Below, one piece after another: positions 53,824-63,513 of a stretch of 64,000 nt of DNA. The stretch is taken from positions 1,984,001 through 2,048,000 of the forward strand of contig OY782766.1 in NCBI GenBank assembly GCA_963678235.1. The letters are read 5' to 3'. The translations under genes and the position numbers were made by a program. The notes beneath the pieces are model-generated. The model was not told where the DNA came from, ran no database searches, and saw only the letters and a list, made by a program, of their open reading frames with translations. Positions within the stretch are counted from its first letter, which is position 1, and the number at the start of each line of letters is the position of its first letter. This DNA comes from JABMQB01 sp963678235 (GTDB taxonomy: Bacteria; Bacteroidota; Bacteroidia; Bacteroidales; Prolixibacteraceae).

Positions 53824-56115
53824 ATGAAAAGTTTTTGGTCCCTCCTTATAATAGTTTGTATTAGTGTATCGATCTCAAATGCCCAAAAAGTTGGGTTGGT
53901 TTTGAGTGGTGGCGGTGCCAAAGGTTTTGCACATATAGGTGTTATCCGGGTTCTGGAAGAAAACAATATCCCAATCGATTATGTTACCGGAACATCAATT
54001 GGGGCAATTGTTGGTGCGCTTTATGCTTCAGGCTATTCGCCCGATGAAATGGAAGAGTTATTTAAATCAGACGCATTTTATTTCTGGTCAACAGGGCAAA
54101 TTCAGGAAGAATACCGTTATTTCTTCAAAAAGCAGGAAGAAGACCCAGGCTGGATTCAGCTCAACATGAAAAAAAAGGACGACAAATTAAAATTCCTGCT
54201 GCCCACAAACATCATCCCCCAGGAACAAATGGATTTTGCATTTATGGAGTTACTGGCAAGTACCAATGCCGTGTGCGAATATAACTTCGACAAACTGATG
54301 GTACCGTTCAGGTGCGTGGCTGCCGATGTATATAAAAACGAAGCCGTTGTTTTAAAAGATGGTGACCTTGGGGCAGCAGTGCGTGCTTCAATGACTGTTC
54401 CTTTATATTTCAAGCCAATTAAAATTAATGGCAACCTAATGTTCGACGGAGGTATTTTCAATAATTTCCCTAAGGATGTTATGAAGGATGTGTTCAAACC
54501 TGATATTATCATTGGGCACAAAGTTGCAGATGAAGTCCTTCGTCCCGAATCAGACGATATCAAAGTACAGATTTCGAACCTGATTATGCGCCCCACCGAT
54601 TATTCCATTGCTGATGGAGATGGGATTTTATTGGAAACAAAATTTAAAAATGTTGGCTTGCTCGATTTTGATAAAATTGAAACCACAGAAAATGCGGGAG
54701 TGGCAACTGTCATTGAACACCTGGACAGTATAAAAGCAATGGTAAAAAGACGCGTTTCACTGGAAGAAATTAACAGGAAACGAAAACTATTTAACGATAA
54801 AAAACCAGATTTGCTTTTTCAAAATTTTCAGGTAGAGGGAGTTACAGATGATACACAGAGAAGGTTTATCATTCAGTCGATTAAGCACAGGTCAAATGCT
54901 ATTTCGATCCATACTTTTCGAAAAGAATACTTTAAACTGGTTGCCGATGAGCAAATTAAATCGATGCGGCCAGTGGCATATTATAACAAACAAACGGGAT
55001 TTTTTGATGTACATTTGATTGTTGAGCCGCAAAAAAAGCTGGAAGTGAATATTGGTGGTAACGTATCGACAAAACCAATAAACCAGGGATATTTCGGGGT
55101 CGATTACCGTGTATTTCGAGACAGGGCTTATACCTTGAATTCAAATATGTATTTTGGGCGTTTTTATAGTTCTTTTAAATTTGGCGGCAGGATTGATTAT
55201 CCAACCCAGCTTCCGTTCTACCTTTCGGCATATTCTACCCTCAACCGTTGGGATTATTTTGCGAGCAGTAGCGAATTGTTTTTTGAAGATGTGCGTCCGC
55301 CATATATCATCAGAAATGAATTTAACTTTAGGGCTGATGCAGGATTCCCTCTTAGCGTAACCAGCAAATTAAGCGCGGGAATCAGTTATTCAAATGCACG
55401 GGACGAATACTATCAAACCAAAATATTCAACCAGGACGATGTGCCCGACAATACCGACTTCAATGCTTATGCCACCCACCTAAGCATCGAACGCAACTCG
55501 CTAAATAATAAACAGTTTGCAACTGAGGGATCACATAAATATTTTAGTATCAAATACATAACCGGAAATGAAAATAATTATCCGGGTACCACCTCCAATT
55601 TAACAACTGACACAAAAACAAGCCATAAATATTATTTGCTTGAAGCATCCTTTAATAAATATGTCCCTATTGGCAAAAGGTTCACTCTCGGTTCGTTGGT
55701 GGAAGGTGTTTACAGCAATAAAAAGTTATTCAGCAATTATACTTCAACTATGTTGTCGGCACCGGGATTCACCCCTACCCCGCACAGCAAAGCCATGTTT
55801 ATTGAAAATTACCACGCCAATAAATACCTTGGTGGCGGACTTAAAGGCATTTTTCATTTGGATGACCAATTACAATTACGATTGGAAGGATATTATTTTA
55901 CCCCGATTAAATCTATTGAACGTGATGAAAACAATTTGGCTTATTACAATGAAAAAGCTTTTACCGATTTCAAATTTCAGGCTTTGGCTGCTTTGGTTTA
56001 TCATACCGGATCGTTCCCAATTAGTTTAATGGTGAATTACTATGAAAAACCCGACACAAAGGTGTATGTCACCTTGAACGTTGGTTATATATTATTCAAC
56101 AAAAGAGGGTTTTAA
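53824..56115 (+). CDS. Patatin-like phospholipase with C-terminal outer-membrane barrel
   Basis: A 763-residue protein of the PlpD/FplA-type (type Vd) architecture. Order: signal peptide (1-20), a patatin lipase domain with oxyanion loop GGGAKG (about 30), nucleophile elbow GTSIG (about 57) and catalytic Asp in FDGGIF (about 206), a POTRA-like region (about 325-400, LLFQNFQVEGVTDDTQ) and a BamA/TamA-type barrel ending in YILFNKRGF. The lipase would be displayed at or beyond the outer membrane. Substrates are membrane phospholipids by family knowledge. Confidence 0.88.
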   Translation: MKSFWSLLIIVCISVSISNAQKVGLVLSGGGAKGFAHIGVIRVLEENNIPIDYVTGTSIGAIVGALYASGYSPDEMEELFKSDAFYFWSTGQIQEEYRYFFKKQEEDPGWIQLNMKKKDDKLKFLLPTNIIPQEQMDFAFMELLASTNAVCEYNFDKLMVPFRCVAADVYKNEAVVLKDGDLGAAVRASMTVPLYFKPIKINGNLMFDGGIFNNFPKDVMKDVFKPDIIIGHKVADEVLRPESDDIKVQISNLIMRPTDYSIADGDGILLETKFKNVGLLDFDKIETTENAGVATVIEHLDSIKAMVKRRVSLEEINRKRKLFNDKKPDLLFQNFQVEGVTDDTQRRFIIQSIKHRSNAISIHTFRKEYFKLVADEQIKSMRPVAYYNKQTGFFDVHLIVEPQKKLEVNIGGNVSTKPINQGYFGVDYRVFRDRAYTLNSNMYFGRFYSSFKFGGRIDYPTQLPFYLSAYSTLNRWDYFASSSELFFEDVRPPYIIRNEFNFRADAGFPLSVTSKLSAGISYSNARDEYYQTKIFNQDDVPDNTDFNAYATHLSIERNSLNNKQFATEGSHKYFSIKYITGNENNYPGTTSNLTTDTKTSHKYYLLEASFNKYVPIGKRFTLGSLVEGVYSNKKLFSNYTSTMLSAPGFTPTPHSKAMFIENYHANKYLGGGLKGIFHLDDQLQLRLEGYYFTPIKSIERDENNLAYYNEKAFTDFKFQALAALVYHTGSFPISLMVNYYEKPDTKVYVTLNVGYILFNKRGF

Positions 56116-56456
56116 TTGGAACGTTTATGGTGAAGCATATCGTTTGGCAACACAAATGAAATTTCAATTATGCCGGAGAATACCCCGTCTTTCATCCAAG
56201 GTTTTTGGGCAATAACTTTTTTGACTCCATTTTTCTCTGTGGTATAAATATTTTCAGTTGGTTCTGCAAGCATTTTCAAAAGTTTGCTTCTGGATGGTTC
56301 CGGATGGCATTCAATCAAGCTATTTCCAATTAAACGCTCGCCTCCATATTTCTGGAATTGTTTGATGGCTACCTTATTCATATAAACAACAATACCTTTA
56401 AGGTCACAAACGGTAACGGCTGCACTTAATTCATCTGCCCAATCAATGTTGCCCAT
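56112..56456 (-). CDS. Single PAS-domain protein
   Basis: A 114-residue protein consisting of one PAS domain: VTVCDLKGIVVYMNKVAIKQ, then ERLIGNSLIECHPEP. No output domain is attached, so it would act as a ligand- or redox-binding module with a partner. It overlaps the end of the patatin gene by 4 bp (convergent) and follows the repeat protein gene by 5 bp, suggesting a common transcript with it. Confidence 0.8.
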   Translation of the reverse strand: MGNIDWADELSAAVTVCDLKGIVVYMNKVAIKQFQKYGGERLIGNSLIECHPEPSRSKLLKMLAEPTENIYTTEKNGVKKVIAQKPWMKDGVFSGIIEISFVLPNDMLHHKRSN

Positions 56457-56461
56457 ACCAT

Positions 56462-58288
56462 TTATTTCTTTTTATAACACCTCACCCAGTCGATGGTTAA
56501 GCTAACCGGCAAAAGCGAATTAGGTATTTCGTTCACAACAATACTTGCCAGATTCAGATGCACAGGGAAATTAAAATTGCTGGAAGAGATTTCGTGCATA
56601 ACTATATCGTTGATTTTCCAACAGATTTTACCCTGGCTTTTTTCGATTCCGAAAATATAACTTTTACCTGCCTTTAAATTATTGATCGACTGCCCTTCAA
56701 ATTCTGGTTTCCCTTCGACCAATCGAAATGCACCAATACGGTTTTTAGCGCCCATCTCAAGCAGGTTGATTTGTGGCGAAGCTTTTTCTCCCAGCAAATA
56801 AACGAAACTAACCACTTGTTTTACAGGAGCAAATTTAATTTTAGCCTCAAAAATCCCCTCGTCCAACCAAAAACTTTCTCCCGTATTTATGGTATCCGAT
56901 GTATAACTAAATTCCGACGGTTGAAAACCTGCCCCCATGTTCCATATCTTTCCTTTGGCGCTTTCTTTTTTAACCGTAAGTTGGAGGGCTTTGTTATTAA
57001 TGGCAATGTTTTTCCCCGAATTAAAACACTGTAAATCACCAGGCTGCGAAAAATTCTCCCCTACCAGCTTGTTCGCCCAATAGCTTGAGCAAATCCATTT
57101 TTTATCGTCAAGTTTATTGGATTCGAATGTGTCTTCAAAAACAATATCCCAATTCTTAAAAAAGTCAAACTTATCGGTTCCAAGGTATTTGAAATAGTTA
57201 ATAAACTTTGGTTGTTTCGCCATTTCAACAAACTCTTGTTGCTTTTTGTATTCCTCCGATTTTTCCCACTTTTTCTTATCTTCCAGGTAAGCTTTTCGGT
57301 CTAAGAACTCTTGCGATTCTGTTTTATCCTTCAACTCAACATAACGGTTCAACTCGAAGGAGTCCTTCATGTCGAGATAATTTTTATATGCTTTTGATTT
57401 TTCGAACGACAGGAAAAATAACACATCAGTATTCTTTTTCAGCTGTAAAAATTCCTGCTGCTTTTTAAATGCTTCGCTTTTCTCAAACTTTTTCTTATCC
57501 TGCAGGTATGCCGTTTCCTTTTTAAATGCATCCGAATTAATCAATTCCTCCAATTCAAAAAATCGCTTTAAGACGTGGCTATCCACAGTTTCTTTATACA
57601 GTTTTAAAACTGTCGATTTTTCAAACTTAAAATATCGTTTAAGTTCAGGGTTTCTGCTTAGTTCCTTACATTTTTTCCGGCCTTCTTTATCTTTATCAGC
57701 TGTATTTTTCAAATCGAGGAAAGTGCTTAGAGTCTCTGAGTCTGCAAATTTTGTATGTGCTTCCAATTCCCCTGAGCCATGCAATTTAAAATACGCCTTT
57801 ATACCCTTAGTCTTTTTTAATGCATTGTATTCTTTGAGATGTCCATCTTCGGGAGAACCTTTGAAAACCTTGCTTATAATTTCCTTTTTTTCTTTCTGAA
57901 AATCACCATCTTCCACATAATCTTTTAATTCATAATACTTTTTAAGATTGGCAGAATCTTTTAAATCCTCAAACCTTTTTAACTCAGGCGATGATTTTGT
58001 TTGAAGGAAGCGTTTAATCTTTGTCGATTTAGCAAGTTTTTGGTATTCCAACAAATCTTTTTGCTCGTGGCTCCCTTTAAATTGAAGGCTTTCGATTTCT
58101 TTCTTCCTGGACTTAAACCCTTCCGAATTGACCCAGGTTTCAAGCTCCTTATAAACCTTTAAATCCTCCGATTTCTCGACCTCTAAAAACTCAAGATAGC
58201 TTGCGTGAAGCGCAGCCCTTTCAGATTCTATTTTTTCTGTTGGTTTAAGCTTGCCAAAAGCCTGAAGGGTGAATAGTTTAAATGACAT
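56462..58288 (-). CDS. Helical-repeat protein with a degenerate GH16-like domain
   Basis: A 608-residue protein without signal peptide. Residues about 30-370 are a highly charged tandem array of roughly 72-residue units, each with an ELxxyxxSxxFxxxKxxL pattern and an EF/EY-xxLxKxxxI segment, likely alpha-helical and FF-domain-like. Residues about 375-608 resemble a GH16/concanavalin-A-like glucanase (IVFEDTFESNKLDDKKW, DLQCFNSGKN). The catalytic ExDxxE motif appears as QINLLE, so the nucleophile Glu and helper Asp are replaced by amides. A binding rather than hydrolytic role is likely. Cofunction with the following PAS protein is inferred. Confidence 0.7.
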   Translation of the reverse strand: MSFKLFTLQAFGKLKPTEKIESERAALHASYLEFLEVEKSEDLKVYKELETWVNSEGFKSRKKEIESLQFKGSHEQKDLLEYQKLAKSTKIKRFLQTKSSPELKRFEDLKDSANLKKYYELKDYVEDGDFQKEKKEIISKVFKGSPEDGHLKEYNALKKTKGIKAYFKLHGSGELEAHTKFADSETLSTFLDLKNTADKDKEGRKKCKELSRNPELKRYFKFEKSTVLKLYKETVDSHVLKRFFELEELINSDAFKKETAYLQDKKKFEKSEAFKKQQEFLQLKKNTDVLFFLSFEKSKAYKNYLDMKDSFELNRYVELKDKTESQEFLDRKAYLEDKKKWEKSEEYKKQQEFVEMAKQPKFINYFKYLGTDKFDFFKNWDIVFEDTFESNKLDDKKWICSSYWANKLVGENFSQPGDLQCFNSGKNIAINNKALQLTVKKESAKGKIWNMGAGFQPSEFSYTSDTINTGESFWLDEGIFEAKIKFAPVKQVVSFVYLLGEKASPQINLLEMGAKNRIGAFRLVEGKPEFEGQSINNLKAGKSYIFGIEKSQGKICWKINDIVMHEISSSNFNFPVHLNLASIVVNEIPNSLLPVSLTIDWVRCYKKK

Positions 58289-58399
58289 GTGCGAATTTAA
58301 TGTTTAATGATTTTCCTTCAATTTACTTCAAAATTAAAAAACTATCCCAATCCTAAACAAAAGGAACAAATATATTTTTTATGCCACATTACTTTATAG

Positions 58400-58407
58400 T
58401 ATATTTG
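58400..58407 (+). promoter_or_regulatory. Predicted -7 box of the amidotransferase-like gene
   Basis: TATATTTG, 21 bp before the ATG at 58429. Its position inside a longer open frame supports the shorter start. Confidence 0.5.
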
Positions 58408-58428
58408 AACAGCCAAAAAAACAAGACA

Positions 58429-59529
58429 ATGAAAAAATTTATTCTCTCCATTCTATTCGTTTGCCTAACTATCTTTAGCTTTTCGCAGAACTTCTTTCAT
58501 GAGGAGTTTAACCATCGGAAAAAGTACCTTATTTTAACCAATCCGACAGTCAGGAATATTCAAACCATGAACTTTCTGGTATCAAGGAACCTGTTACAAC
58601 TTCGCACCAATAAAGTCAAATTTGTTGGTGTTTACTACGAAGGGCAAAACTATGATTTTAGCAAAACAAAGGATTACATTGAAAAAAAGGGATTAACAAA
58701 TTATTTTCTTCACGAAGTAAAGGGAAAACTTACCGAGGATAATGTTTTCACTGAAAACGACTGTTCAAGTGATATAGAAACCATCTTTGAAAATTCGATT
58801 GGTGTATTTTTCTTTGGTGGACCAGATATTCCGCCCGGTATTTATGGCGAAGAGAATACCTTATCGGAGGTTACCGATCCCGGGAGGCATTTGTTTGAAG
58901 TTACAACCATGTTCCACCTTTTGGGTGGTTCGCAAAATAAGGAGTTCGAAGCATTATTAACATCAAATCCAAAATACCTGGTCACCGGTTTTTGCCTCGG
59001 TTTGCAAACCATGAATGTTGCCACTGGCGGGACATTAATCCAGGATATTCCATCGGAGGTATACAATGCAAATTCAGTGGAAGACGCACTGGCAATAGGT
59101 CGAAGGGATTTGCACCGGAATTACTGGCAGGAAATTAATGAAGATTCGTTGCTCATGGGCATAAATTTACATACAATCCAATTCTCTGAGCATCCGTTTT
59201 TTGGGAATACCATCCGAATGGCAAAAGGATGGCATCCAAGGGTTTACAGCAGTCATCATCAGGCAATTGAAAAACTTGGACAAGGACTGGAAGTCACAGC
59301 CTGGTCGCCCGATCAAAAAATTATTGAAGCAGTTGCACATCAGAACTTTAAAAATGTTTTTTCTGTTCAGTTTCATCCGGAGGTTCCTGCTTTGTACGAG
59401 GACTTGTTCGAGAGAAAATTCCACCCCGAAGACCGGCCAATGAGCTATAATGAAATGATTGGAAAACAAAGTGTAAGGTTTCATGAGAAATACTGGGAAT
59501 ACATTTCAGATATAATAAAAAAATTATAA
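58429..59529 (+). CDS. Secreted class I glutamine amidotransferase-like (peptidase C26) hydrolase
   Basis: A 366-residue protein with a signal peptide (hydrophobic residues 3-19, ending FSFSQ). The catalytic nucleophile lies in GFCLGLQTMN, the His/Glu pair in VQFHPEVP, and SSHHQAIEKLG is the substrate loop seen in gamma-glutamyl-GABA hydrolase (PuuD)-like enzymes. Relatives hydrolyse gamma-glutamyl compounds in the cytoplasm; export to the periplasm is unusual. It precedes the GH28 gene by about 107 bp on the same strand. Confidence 0.8.
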   Translation: MKKFILSILFVCLTIFSFSQNFFHEEFNHRKKYLILTNPTVRNIQTMNFLVSRNLLQLRTNKVKFVGVYYEGQNYDFSKTKDYIEKKGLTNYFLHEVKGKLTEDNVFTENDCSSDIETIFENSIGVFFFGGPDIPPGIYGEENTLSEVTDPGRHLFEVTTMFHLLGGSQNKEFEALLTSNPKYLVTGFCLGLQTMNVATGGTLIQDIPSEVYNANSVEDALAIGRRDLHRNYWQEINEDSLLMGINLHTIQFSEHPFFGNTIRMAKGWHPRVYSSHHQAIEKLGQGLEVTAWSPDQKIIEAVAHQNFKNVFSVQFHPEVPALYEDLFERKFHPEDRPMSYNEMIGKQSVRFHEKYWEYISDIIKKL

Positions 59530-59636
59530 CAGTCCAGGTTTCTAAACCGTAAAGGAATAAGTTCATTGTTTTTATTGTATATTGTCGCTCGCGAACCTAA
59601 ATCTTTTAGGCTACTAAAACCAAATTAATAAAAACA

Positions 59637-60965
59637 ATGAAGAACCTTTACCTAATCGTACTAAGCTTATTAAGTTTAATCTTGTTTTCCTGTGCTCCCG
59701 AAGAACAAAAAGATTGTTTCCCCGATGGAACCGAAATACCGGATTGGTTTTCAGATGCAAGCAAAATCCAGTTGGAAGACCTTGGGACGCCTTATACAAT
59801 AACTGATTTTGGAGCGGTTGAAGATAGCTCGGTCATTCAAACAGAAATTATTCAAGGAGTGATTGACAAAGCAAGCAGCGAAGGTGGCGGTGTTATTATT
59901 ATTCCCAAAGGAACGTTTCTGAGTGGAGCTTTGTTTTTTAAAGCAAACACCCATTTGCATGTTGTCGAGGGAGGCAAACTAAAGGGTTCCGACGATATTT
60001 CAAATTATCCGTTTATTCCTTCACGAATGGAAGGGCAAAGTATTGATTATTTTGCCGCGTTGGTTAATGCTTACAATGTGGATGGATTTACAATATCAGG
60101 TACGGGAACCATTGATGGAAATGGGCTAAATTATTGGAAAGCCTTTTGGCAACGAAGGGAAGAAAACCCTAAATGCACCAACCTGGAAGTTTCGCGCCCG
60201 CGATTGGTTTTTATTCGCAACTCTGATAATGTGCAACTTCAGGATGTAAAACTCCTGAATTCGGGTTTTTGGAGCAGCCACTATTATCAGTGTAATAACG
60301 TGAAAATATTAGACCTACATATAGAATCGCCGCATGAACCAATCAAGGCCCCAAGTACCGATGCTATTGATTTGGATGTGTGCTCAAATGTGTTGATAAA
60401 AGGGTGCTACATGGCAGTTAACGATGATGCCATTGCGCTAAAAGGAGGCAAAGGTCCGTGGGCAGATACCGATCCAAACAACGGAGAAAATACGAACATA
60501 ATAATTGAAGATTGTGAATTTGGCTTTTGCCACTCGGCACTCACCTGTGGAAGCGAATCTATACATAATAAAAACATCCTGTTCAGGAATAGCACGGTGA
60601 ACGAAGCAAAACGCCTACTTTGGTTAAAAATGAGGCCTGATACCCCACAAAAATATGAATATATCACTGTTGAGAATATCCAAGGGCAAGCCCACAGCAT
60701 GATTTATGTGAAACCATGGACCCAGTTTTTCGATTTAAAAGGGCGTGAAGAAGTTCCCCTCTCCTATTCAGATCATATTACGCTTCGAAAAATTGACCTT
60801 ACCTGTACTATCTTTTTCGACATTAGAATTACGGAATACGACCGATTATCTAATTTTACATTTGAAGATTTAAACATAGAAGCTGAAAACGGAGAATACG
60901 ATAAAAGCCTTATTGACGGGCTGATCTTTTCGAACGTTACGATAAACAACCAACTTATTGATTAA
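59637..60965 (+). CDS. Glycoside hydrolase family 28 (polygalacturonase-like) lipoprotein
   Basis: GH28 enzymes hydrolyse galacturonan or rhamnogalacturonan with a right-handed parallel beta-helix. A lipobox (LILFSC, Cys at about 19) predicts a lipoprotein. The catalytic motifs are STDAIDLD (for NTD), VNDDAIALK (for the DD pair), CHSALTCGSES (for GHG) and LWLKMRP (for RIK). The variant motifs suggest an exo-acting or rhamnogalacturonan-type enzyme. Length 442 is normal. It overlaps the next frame's upstream end and forms an operon with the GH63-like gene. A CCTAAA/TTTAGG inverted repeat lies just upstream (59598-59612). Confidence 0.87.
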   Translation: MKNLYLIVLSLLSLILFSCAPEEQKDCFPDGTEIPDWFSDASKIQLEDLGTPYTITDFGAVEDSSVIQTEIIQGVIDKASSEGGGVIIIPKGTFLSGALFFKANTHLHVVEGGKLKGSDDISNYPFIPSRMEGQSIDYFAALVNAYNVDGFTISGTGTIDGNGLNYWKAFWQRREENPKCTNLEVSRPRLVFIRNSDNVQLQDVKLLNSGFWSSHYYQCNNVKILDLHIESPHEPIKAPSTDAIDLDVCSNVLIKGCYMAVNDDAIALKGGKGPWADTDPNNGENTNIIIEDCEFGFCHSALTCGSESIHNKNILFRNSTVNEAKRLLWLKMRPDTPQKYEYITVENIQGQAHSMIYVKPWTQFFDLKGREEVPLSYSDHITLRKIDLTCTIFFDIRITEYDRLSNFTFEDLNIEAENGEYDKSLIDGLIFSNVTINNQLID

Positions 60966-60975
60966 AATTTATCCA

Positions 60976-62334
60976 ATGAAAAAACTGAGCTTATTAATTG
61001 TATTAATGATGGGCTGTACAATGCTTTACAGCCAAAAAACTGAATCTGTTTCCGATTATATTTCCATCATTAAATCCAATATTTACAAAGATTATAAAAA
61101 AATGTACCGCGAAGGCAGCGGATCACTGGTTTATCCTTTTCTCACCCCTGGAAGTAACCAATATGCCAATGTTTTGTGGGATTGGGATTCCTGGCTCAGC
61201 AATGTTGCCCTTCGGCAAATACTCTCCGATATTGGCTCGGAGGCAGATAAAAAAGAAGCCCTCCCCTATGAGCAAGGCTGTGTGTTAAACTTTTTGGAAT
61301 ATGGCGATTGGGATGGCTATCTGCCAATTGTTATTTGGGAAAATTCGAAACCCCGAAATATTACCGGTAAAAATATTTACAATGTGAACATGCACAAGCC
61401 TGTACTGGCGCAGCATGCTGCGCTAATTACCCAGCAAAACAATGGTGATGCCGAGTGGATCCGTGAGAAATTTTACCACCTTCAGGCATTTGTAAATAAT
61501 TATAAAGCCCACCATCGGCACAAAGCAACAGGTTTGTATTATTGGCAAAGCGATGTGGCAATTGGTGTAGATAATGATCCGTGTACTTTTTTCAGGCCAA
61601 ATAAAAGTTCGGCTTCCATCTATTTAAACTGTTTGATGTACAAAGAACTTAAGGCAATGGTGTACCTTGCCGACCAGCTTAACCTTTCGGATATTGGTGC
61701 CGAATTTGCGTCTGATGCCAAAAAATTAAAGGCAGCCTTGCACAAGCATTGCTGGGACGAACGTGATGGCTTTTACTATAGCGTAGATTTAAACCTGCGC
61801 CCTGTTAGCAATGCCCCTGACAGCACACTGGGACAAGTTTTTATTATCCATGCCGGATATCCACGCGATTACGATTGTTTGATTCAGCGTATCGAAGTTT
61901 GGTCCGGATTCCTGGCATTGTGGGCTGGTGTTGCAACTCCCGGGCAAGCCGAGCGGATTGTAAAAGAACATTACAACGATCCCAGAACTTTTAACTCCCC
62001 ATCAGGGGTTCGCACGCTTTCGAAAATGGAAAAAATGTACAGCCTGCGGGCAAGTGCCAACCCTTCCAACTGGAGGGGACCTATTTGGGGCATTTCCAAC
62101 TACATGGTTTTTCGCGGTTTGGTTGAGTATGGGTTCGAGAAAGAAGCCGAAGAACTTGCCGACAAAACCATAAGCCTTTTCGGAAAAGATTTTAAAACCA
62201 GTGGGGCTTTGCATGAATATTACGAACCGGAAACAGGTGAGCCTCTTCTGAACAAAGGATTTCAGAACTGGAACTATTTGGTGGCAAACATGATAGCCTG
62301 GAAAGAAAAACGCCCGGTAATAAGTGAATTTTAA
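60976..62334 (+). CDS. GH63/trehalase-like (alpha/alpha)6 glycosidase, exported
   Basis: A 452-residue protein starting with a signal peptide or lipoprotein signal (LLIVLMMGC). The (alpha/alpha)6 glycosidase features NVLWDWDSWLSN and NPSNWRGPIWGISNYM resemble the GH63/GH37 clan (mannosylglycerate hydrolase-like, trehalase-like). The true substrate is unknown; its position with GH28 and an SGNH esterase suggests a plant-derived or pectin-associated glycan. I use the ATG at 60976, the earlier one at 60958 lying inside the GH28 gene. Confidence 0.75.
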   Translation: MKKLSLLIVLMMGCTMLYSQKTESVSDYISIIKSNIYKDYKKMYREGSGSLVYPFLTPGSNQYANVLWDWDSWLSNVALRQILSDIGSEADKKEALPYEQGCVLNFLEYGDWDGYLPIVIWENSKPRNITGKNIYNVNMHKPVLAQHAALITQQNNGDAEWIREKFYHLQAFVNNYKAHHRHKATGLYYWQSDVAIGVDNDPCTFFRPNKSSASIYLNCLMYKELKAMVYLADQLNLSDIGAEFASDAKKLKAALHKHCWDERDGFYYSVDLNLRPVSNAPDSTLGQVFIIHAGYPRDYDCLIQRIEVWSGFLALWAGVATPGQAERIVKEHYNDPRTFNSPSGVRTLSKMEKMYSLRASANPSNWRGPIWGISNYMVFRGLVEYGFEKEAEELADKTISLFGKDFKTSGALHEYYEPETGEPLLNKGFQNWNYLVANMIAWKEKRPVISEF

Positions 62335-62491
62335 TAAAAGACCGAAGCCAGAAGCCAGTCAGAAGAAAAACTTTAAATATATTTACTTCCTGCTTCAGTT
62401 CGCGGACATGGAACCAAAAAATTAATTGCTAAGCTGCAATAAACCCGATTAACATAAATCGCATTTTTATAAACCATTTACTAAAAAACAG

Positions 62492-63259
62492 ATGAGCCTT
62501 AATTCCCGAAGACAATTTATTAAAGTAACAGCACTGGGCGGAATTGCCACAGCTTGTTTTCCGTTCCAAACAGTTTTGGCAGGCGATATGAATAAGAAGA
62601 AGTGGCTGTCACCCAAGGGCATGCGAATACTTTTTCAAGGCGATTCGATAACCGATGGCAACAGGGGCAGAAACACCGATCCCAACCATATTATGGGACA
62701 TGGCTATGCCTTTAGCATTGCCAGTAGGCTTGGTGCCGATTACCCGGAACAAGCATATGAATTTTTTAACCGTGGTATCAGCGGAAATAAAGTAATCGAC
62801 CTGAAAGAACGCTGGCAAACCGACACCATCGATCTAAAACCCAATGTGCTTAGCATTTTGGTGGGTGTGAACGATGCCAGTTCAGTGGTATTCAATTGGA
62901 AACCTGTGGTTTCCGTTGCAAAATTTGCGGAAACCTATCGTTTTTTGTTGGATCAAACCCTTGAAGAAATCCCCGACATACGCTTGGTACTTTGTGAGCC
63001 TTTTATTAAAGCCGTTGGAAGGGTAAAAGACAATTGGGATGCCTATTATTCTGATATAAGCAAACGCAAGGAAATAGTTAGAAAGCTTGCTGCAGAATAC
63101 GATACTATTTTTGTTGCCTTTCAGGAAGTGTTTGATAAAGCTTGCGACCGCGCTCCGGCAGATTATTGGATTTGGGATGGCGTGCACCCAACAGTTGCCG
63201 GGCACGAACTCATGGCACGTGAATGGCTAAAGGAAGTCACACAAAAGATAAAATTTTAG
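62492..63259 (+). CDS. SGNH/GDSL hydrolase with Tat-like signal
   Basis: A 255-residue esterase. The N-terminus SRRQFIKVTALGG is a twin-arginine signal. The four SGNH blocks are GDSITDG (Ser nucleophile), RGISGNK (Gly), VGVNDAS (Asn) and WDGVHPTVAGH (Asp/His). Such enzymes remove acetyl groups from pectin, rhamnogalacturonan or xylan. Together with GH28 it fits pectin side processing; the exact ester is inference. Confidence 0.87.
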   Translation: MSLNSRRQFIKVTALGGIATACFPFQTVLAGDMNKKKWLSPKGMRILFQGDSITDGNRGRNTDPNHIMGHGYAFSIASRLGADYPEQAYEFFNRGISGNKVIDLKERWQTDTIDLKPNVLSILVGVNDASSVVFNWKPVVSVAKFAETYRFLLDQTLEEIPDIRLVLCEPFIKAVGRVKDNWDAYYSDISKRKEIVRKLAAEYDTIFVAFQEVFDKACDRAPADYWIWDGVHPTVAGHELMAREWLKEVTQKIKF

Positions 63260-63513
63260 CAGCTCCTGGATAAACAAAAGTGTTGGGTTATGTATGCGTT
63301 AGTGGCAACTGAAAAAGAGACAACGACTACCTGATAAGATAACGATAAAATTGAAATAAGAATGGATATAGCTCTTTGATAGGTCAGTGTAAACTTGAGG
63401 GAATTTATTTTGTTTTTTCTTCCACCCACAAAAAGACAATTGAAACCCCAACCCACACTGCAGCACATTGCTAGTTTGAAGGTAAACCTGTATTTTTAAG
63501 ATTTTAAAACTAA

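Noticed and set aside
59598..59612. CCTAAA/TTTAGG inverted repeat before the GH28 gene as a defined operator
   Set aside because: Only 6-bp arms, single occurrence, no promoter geometry to support it; mentioned only as context.
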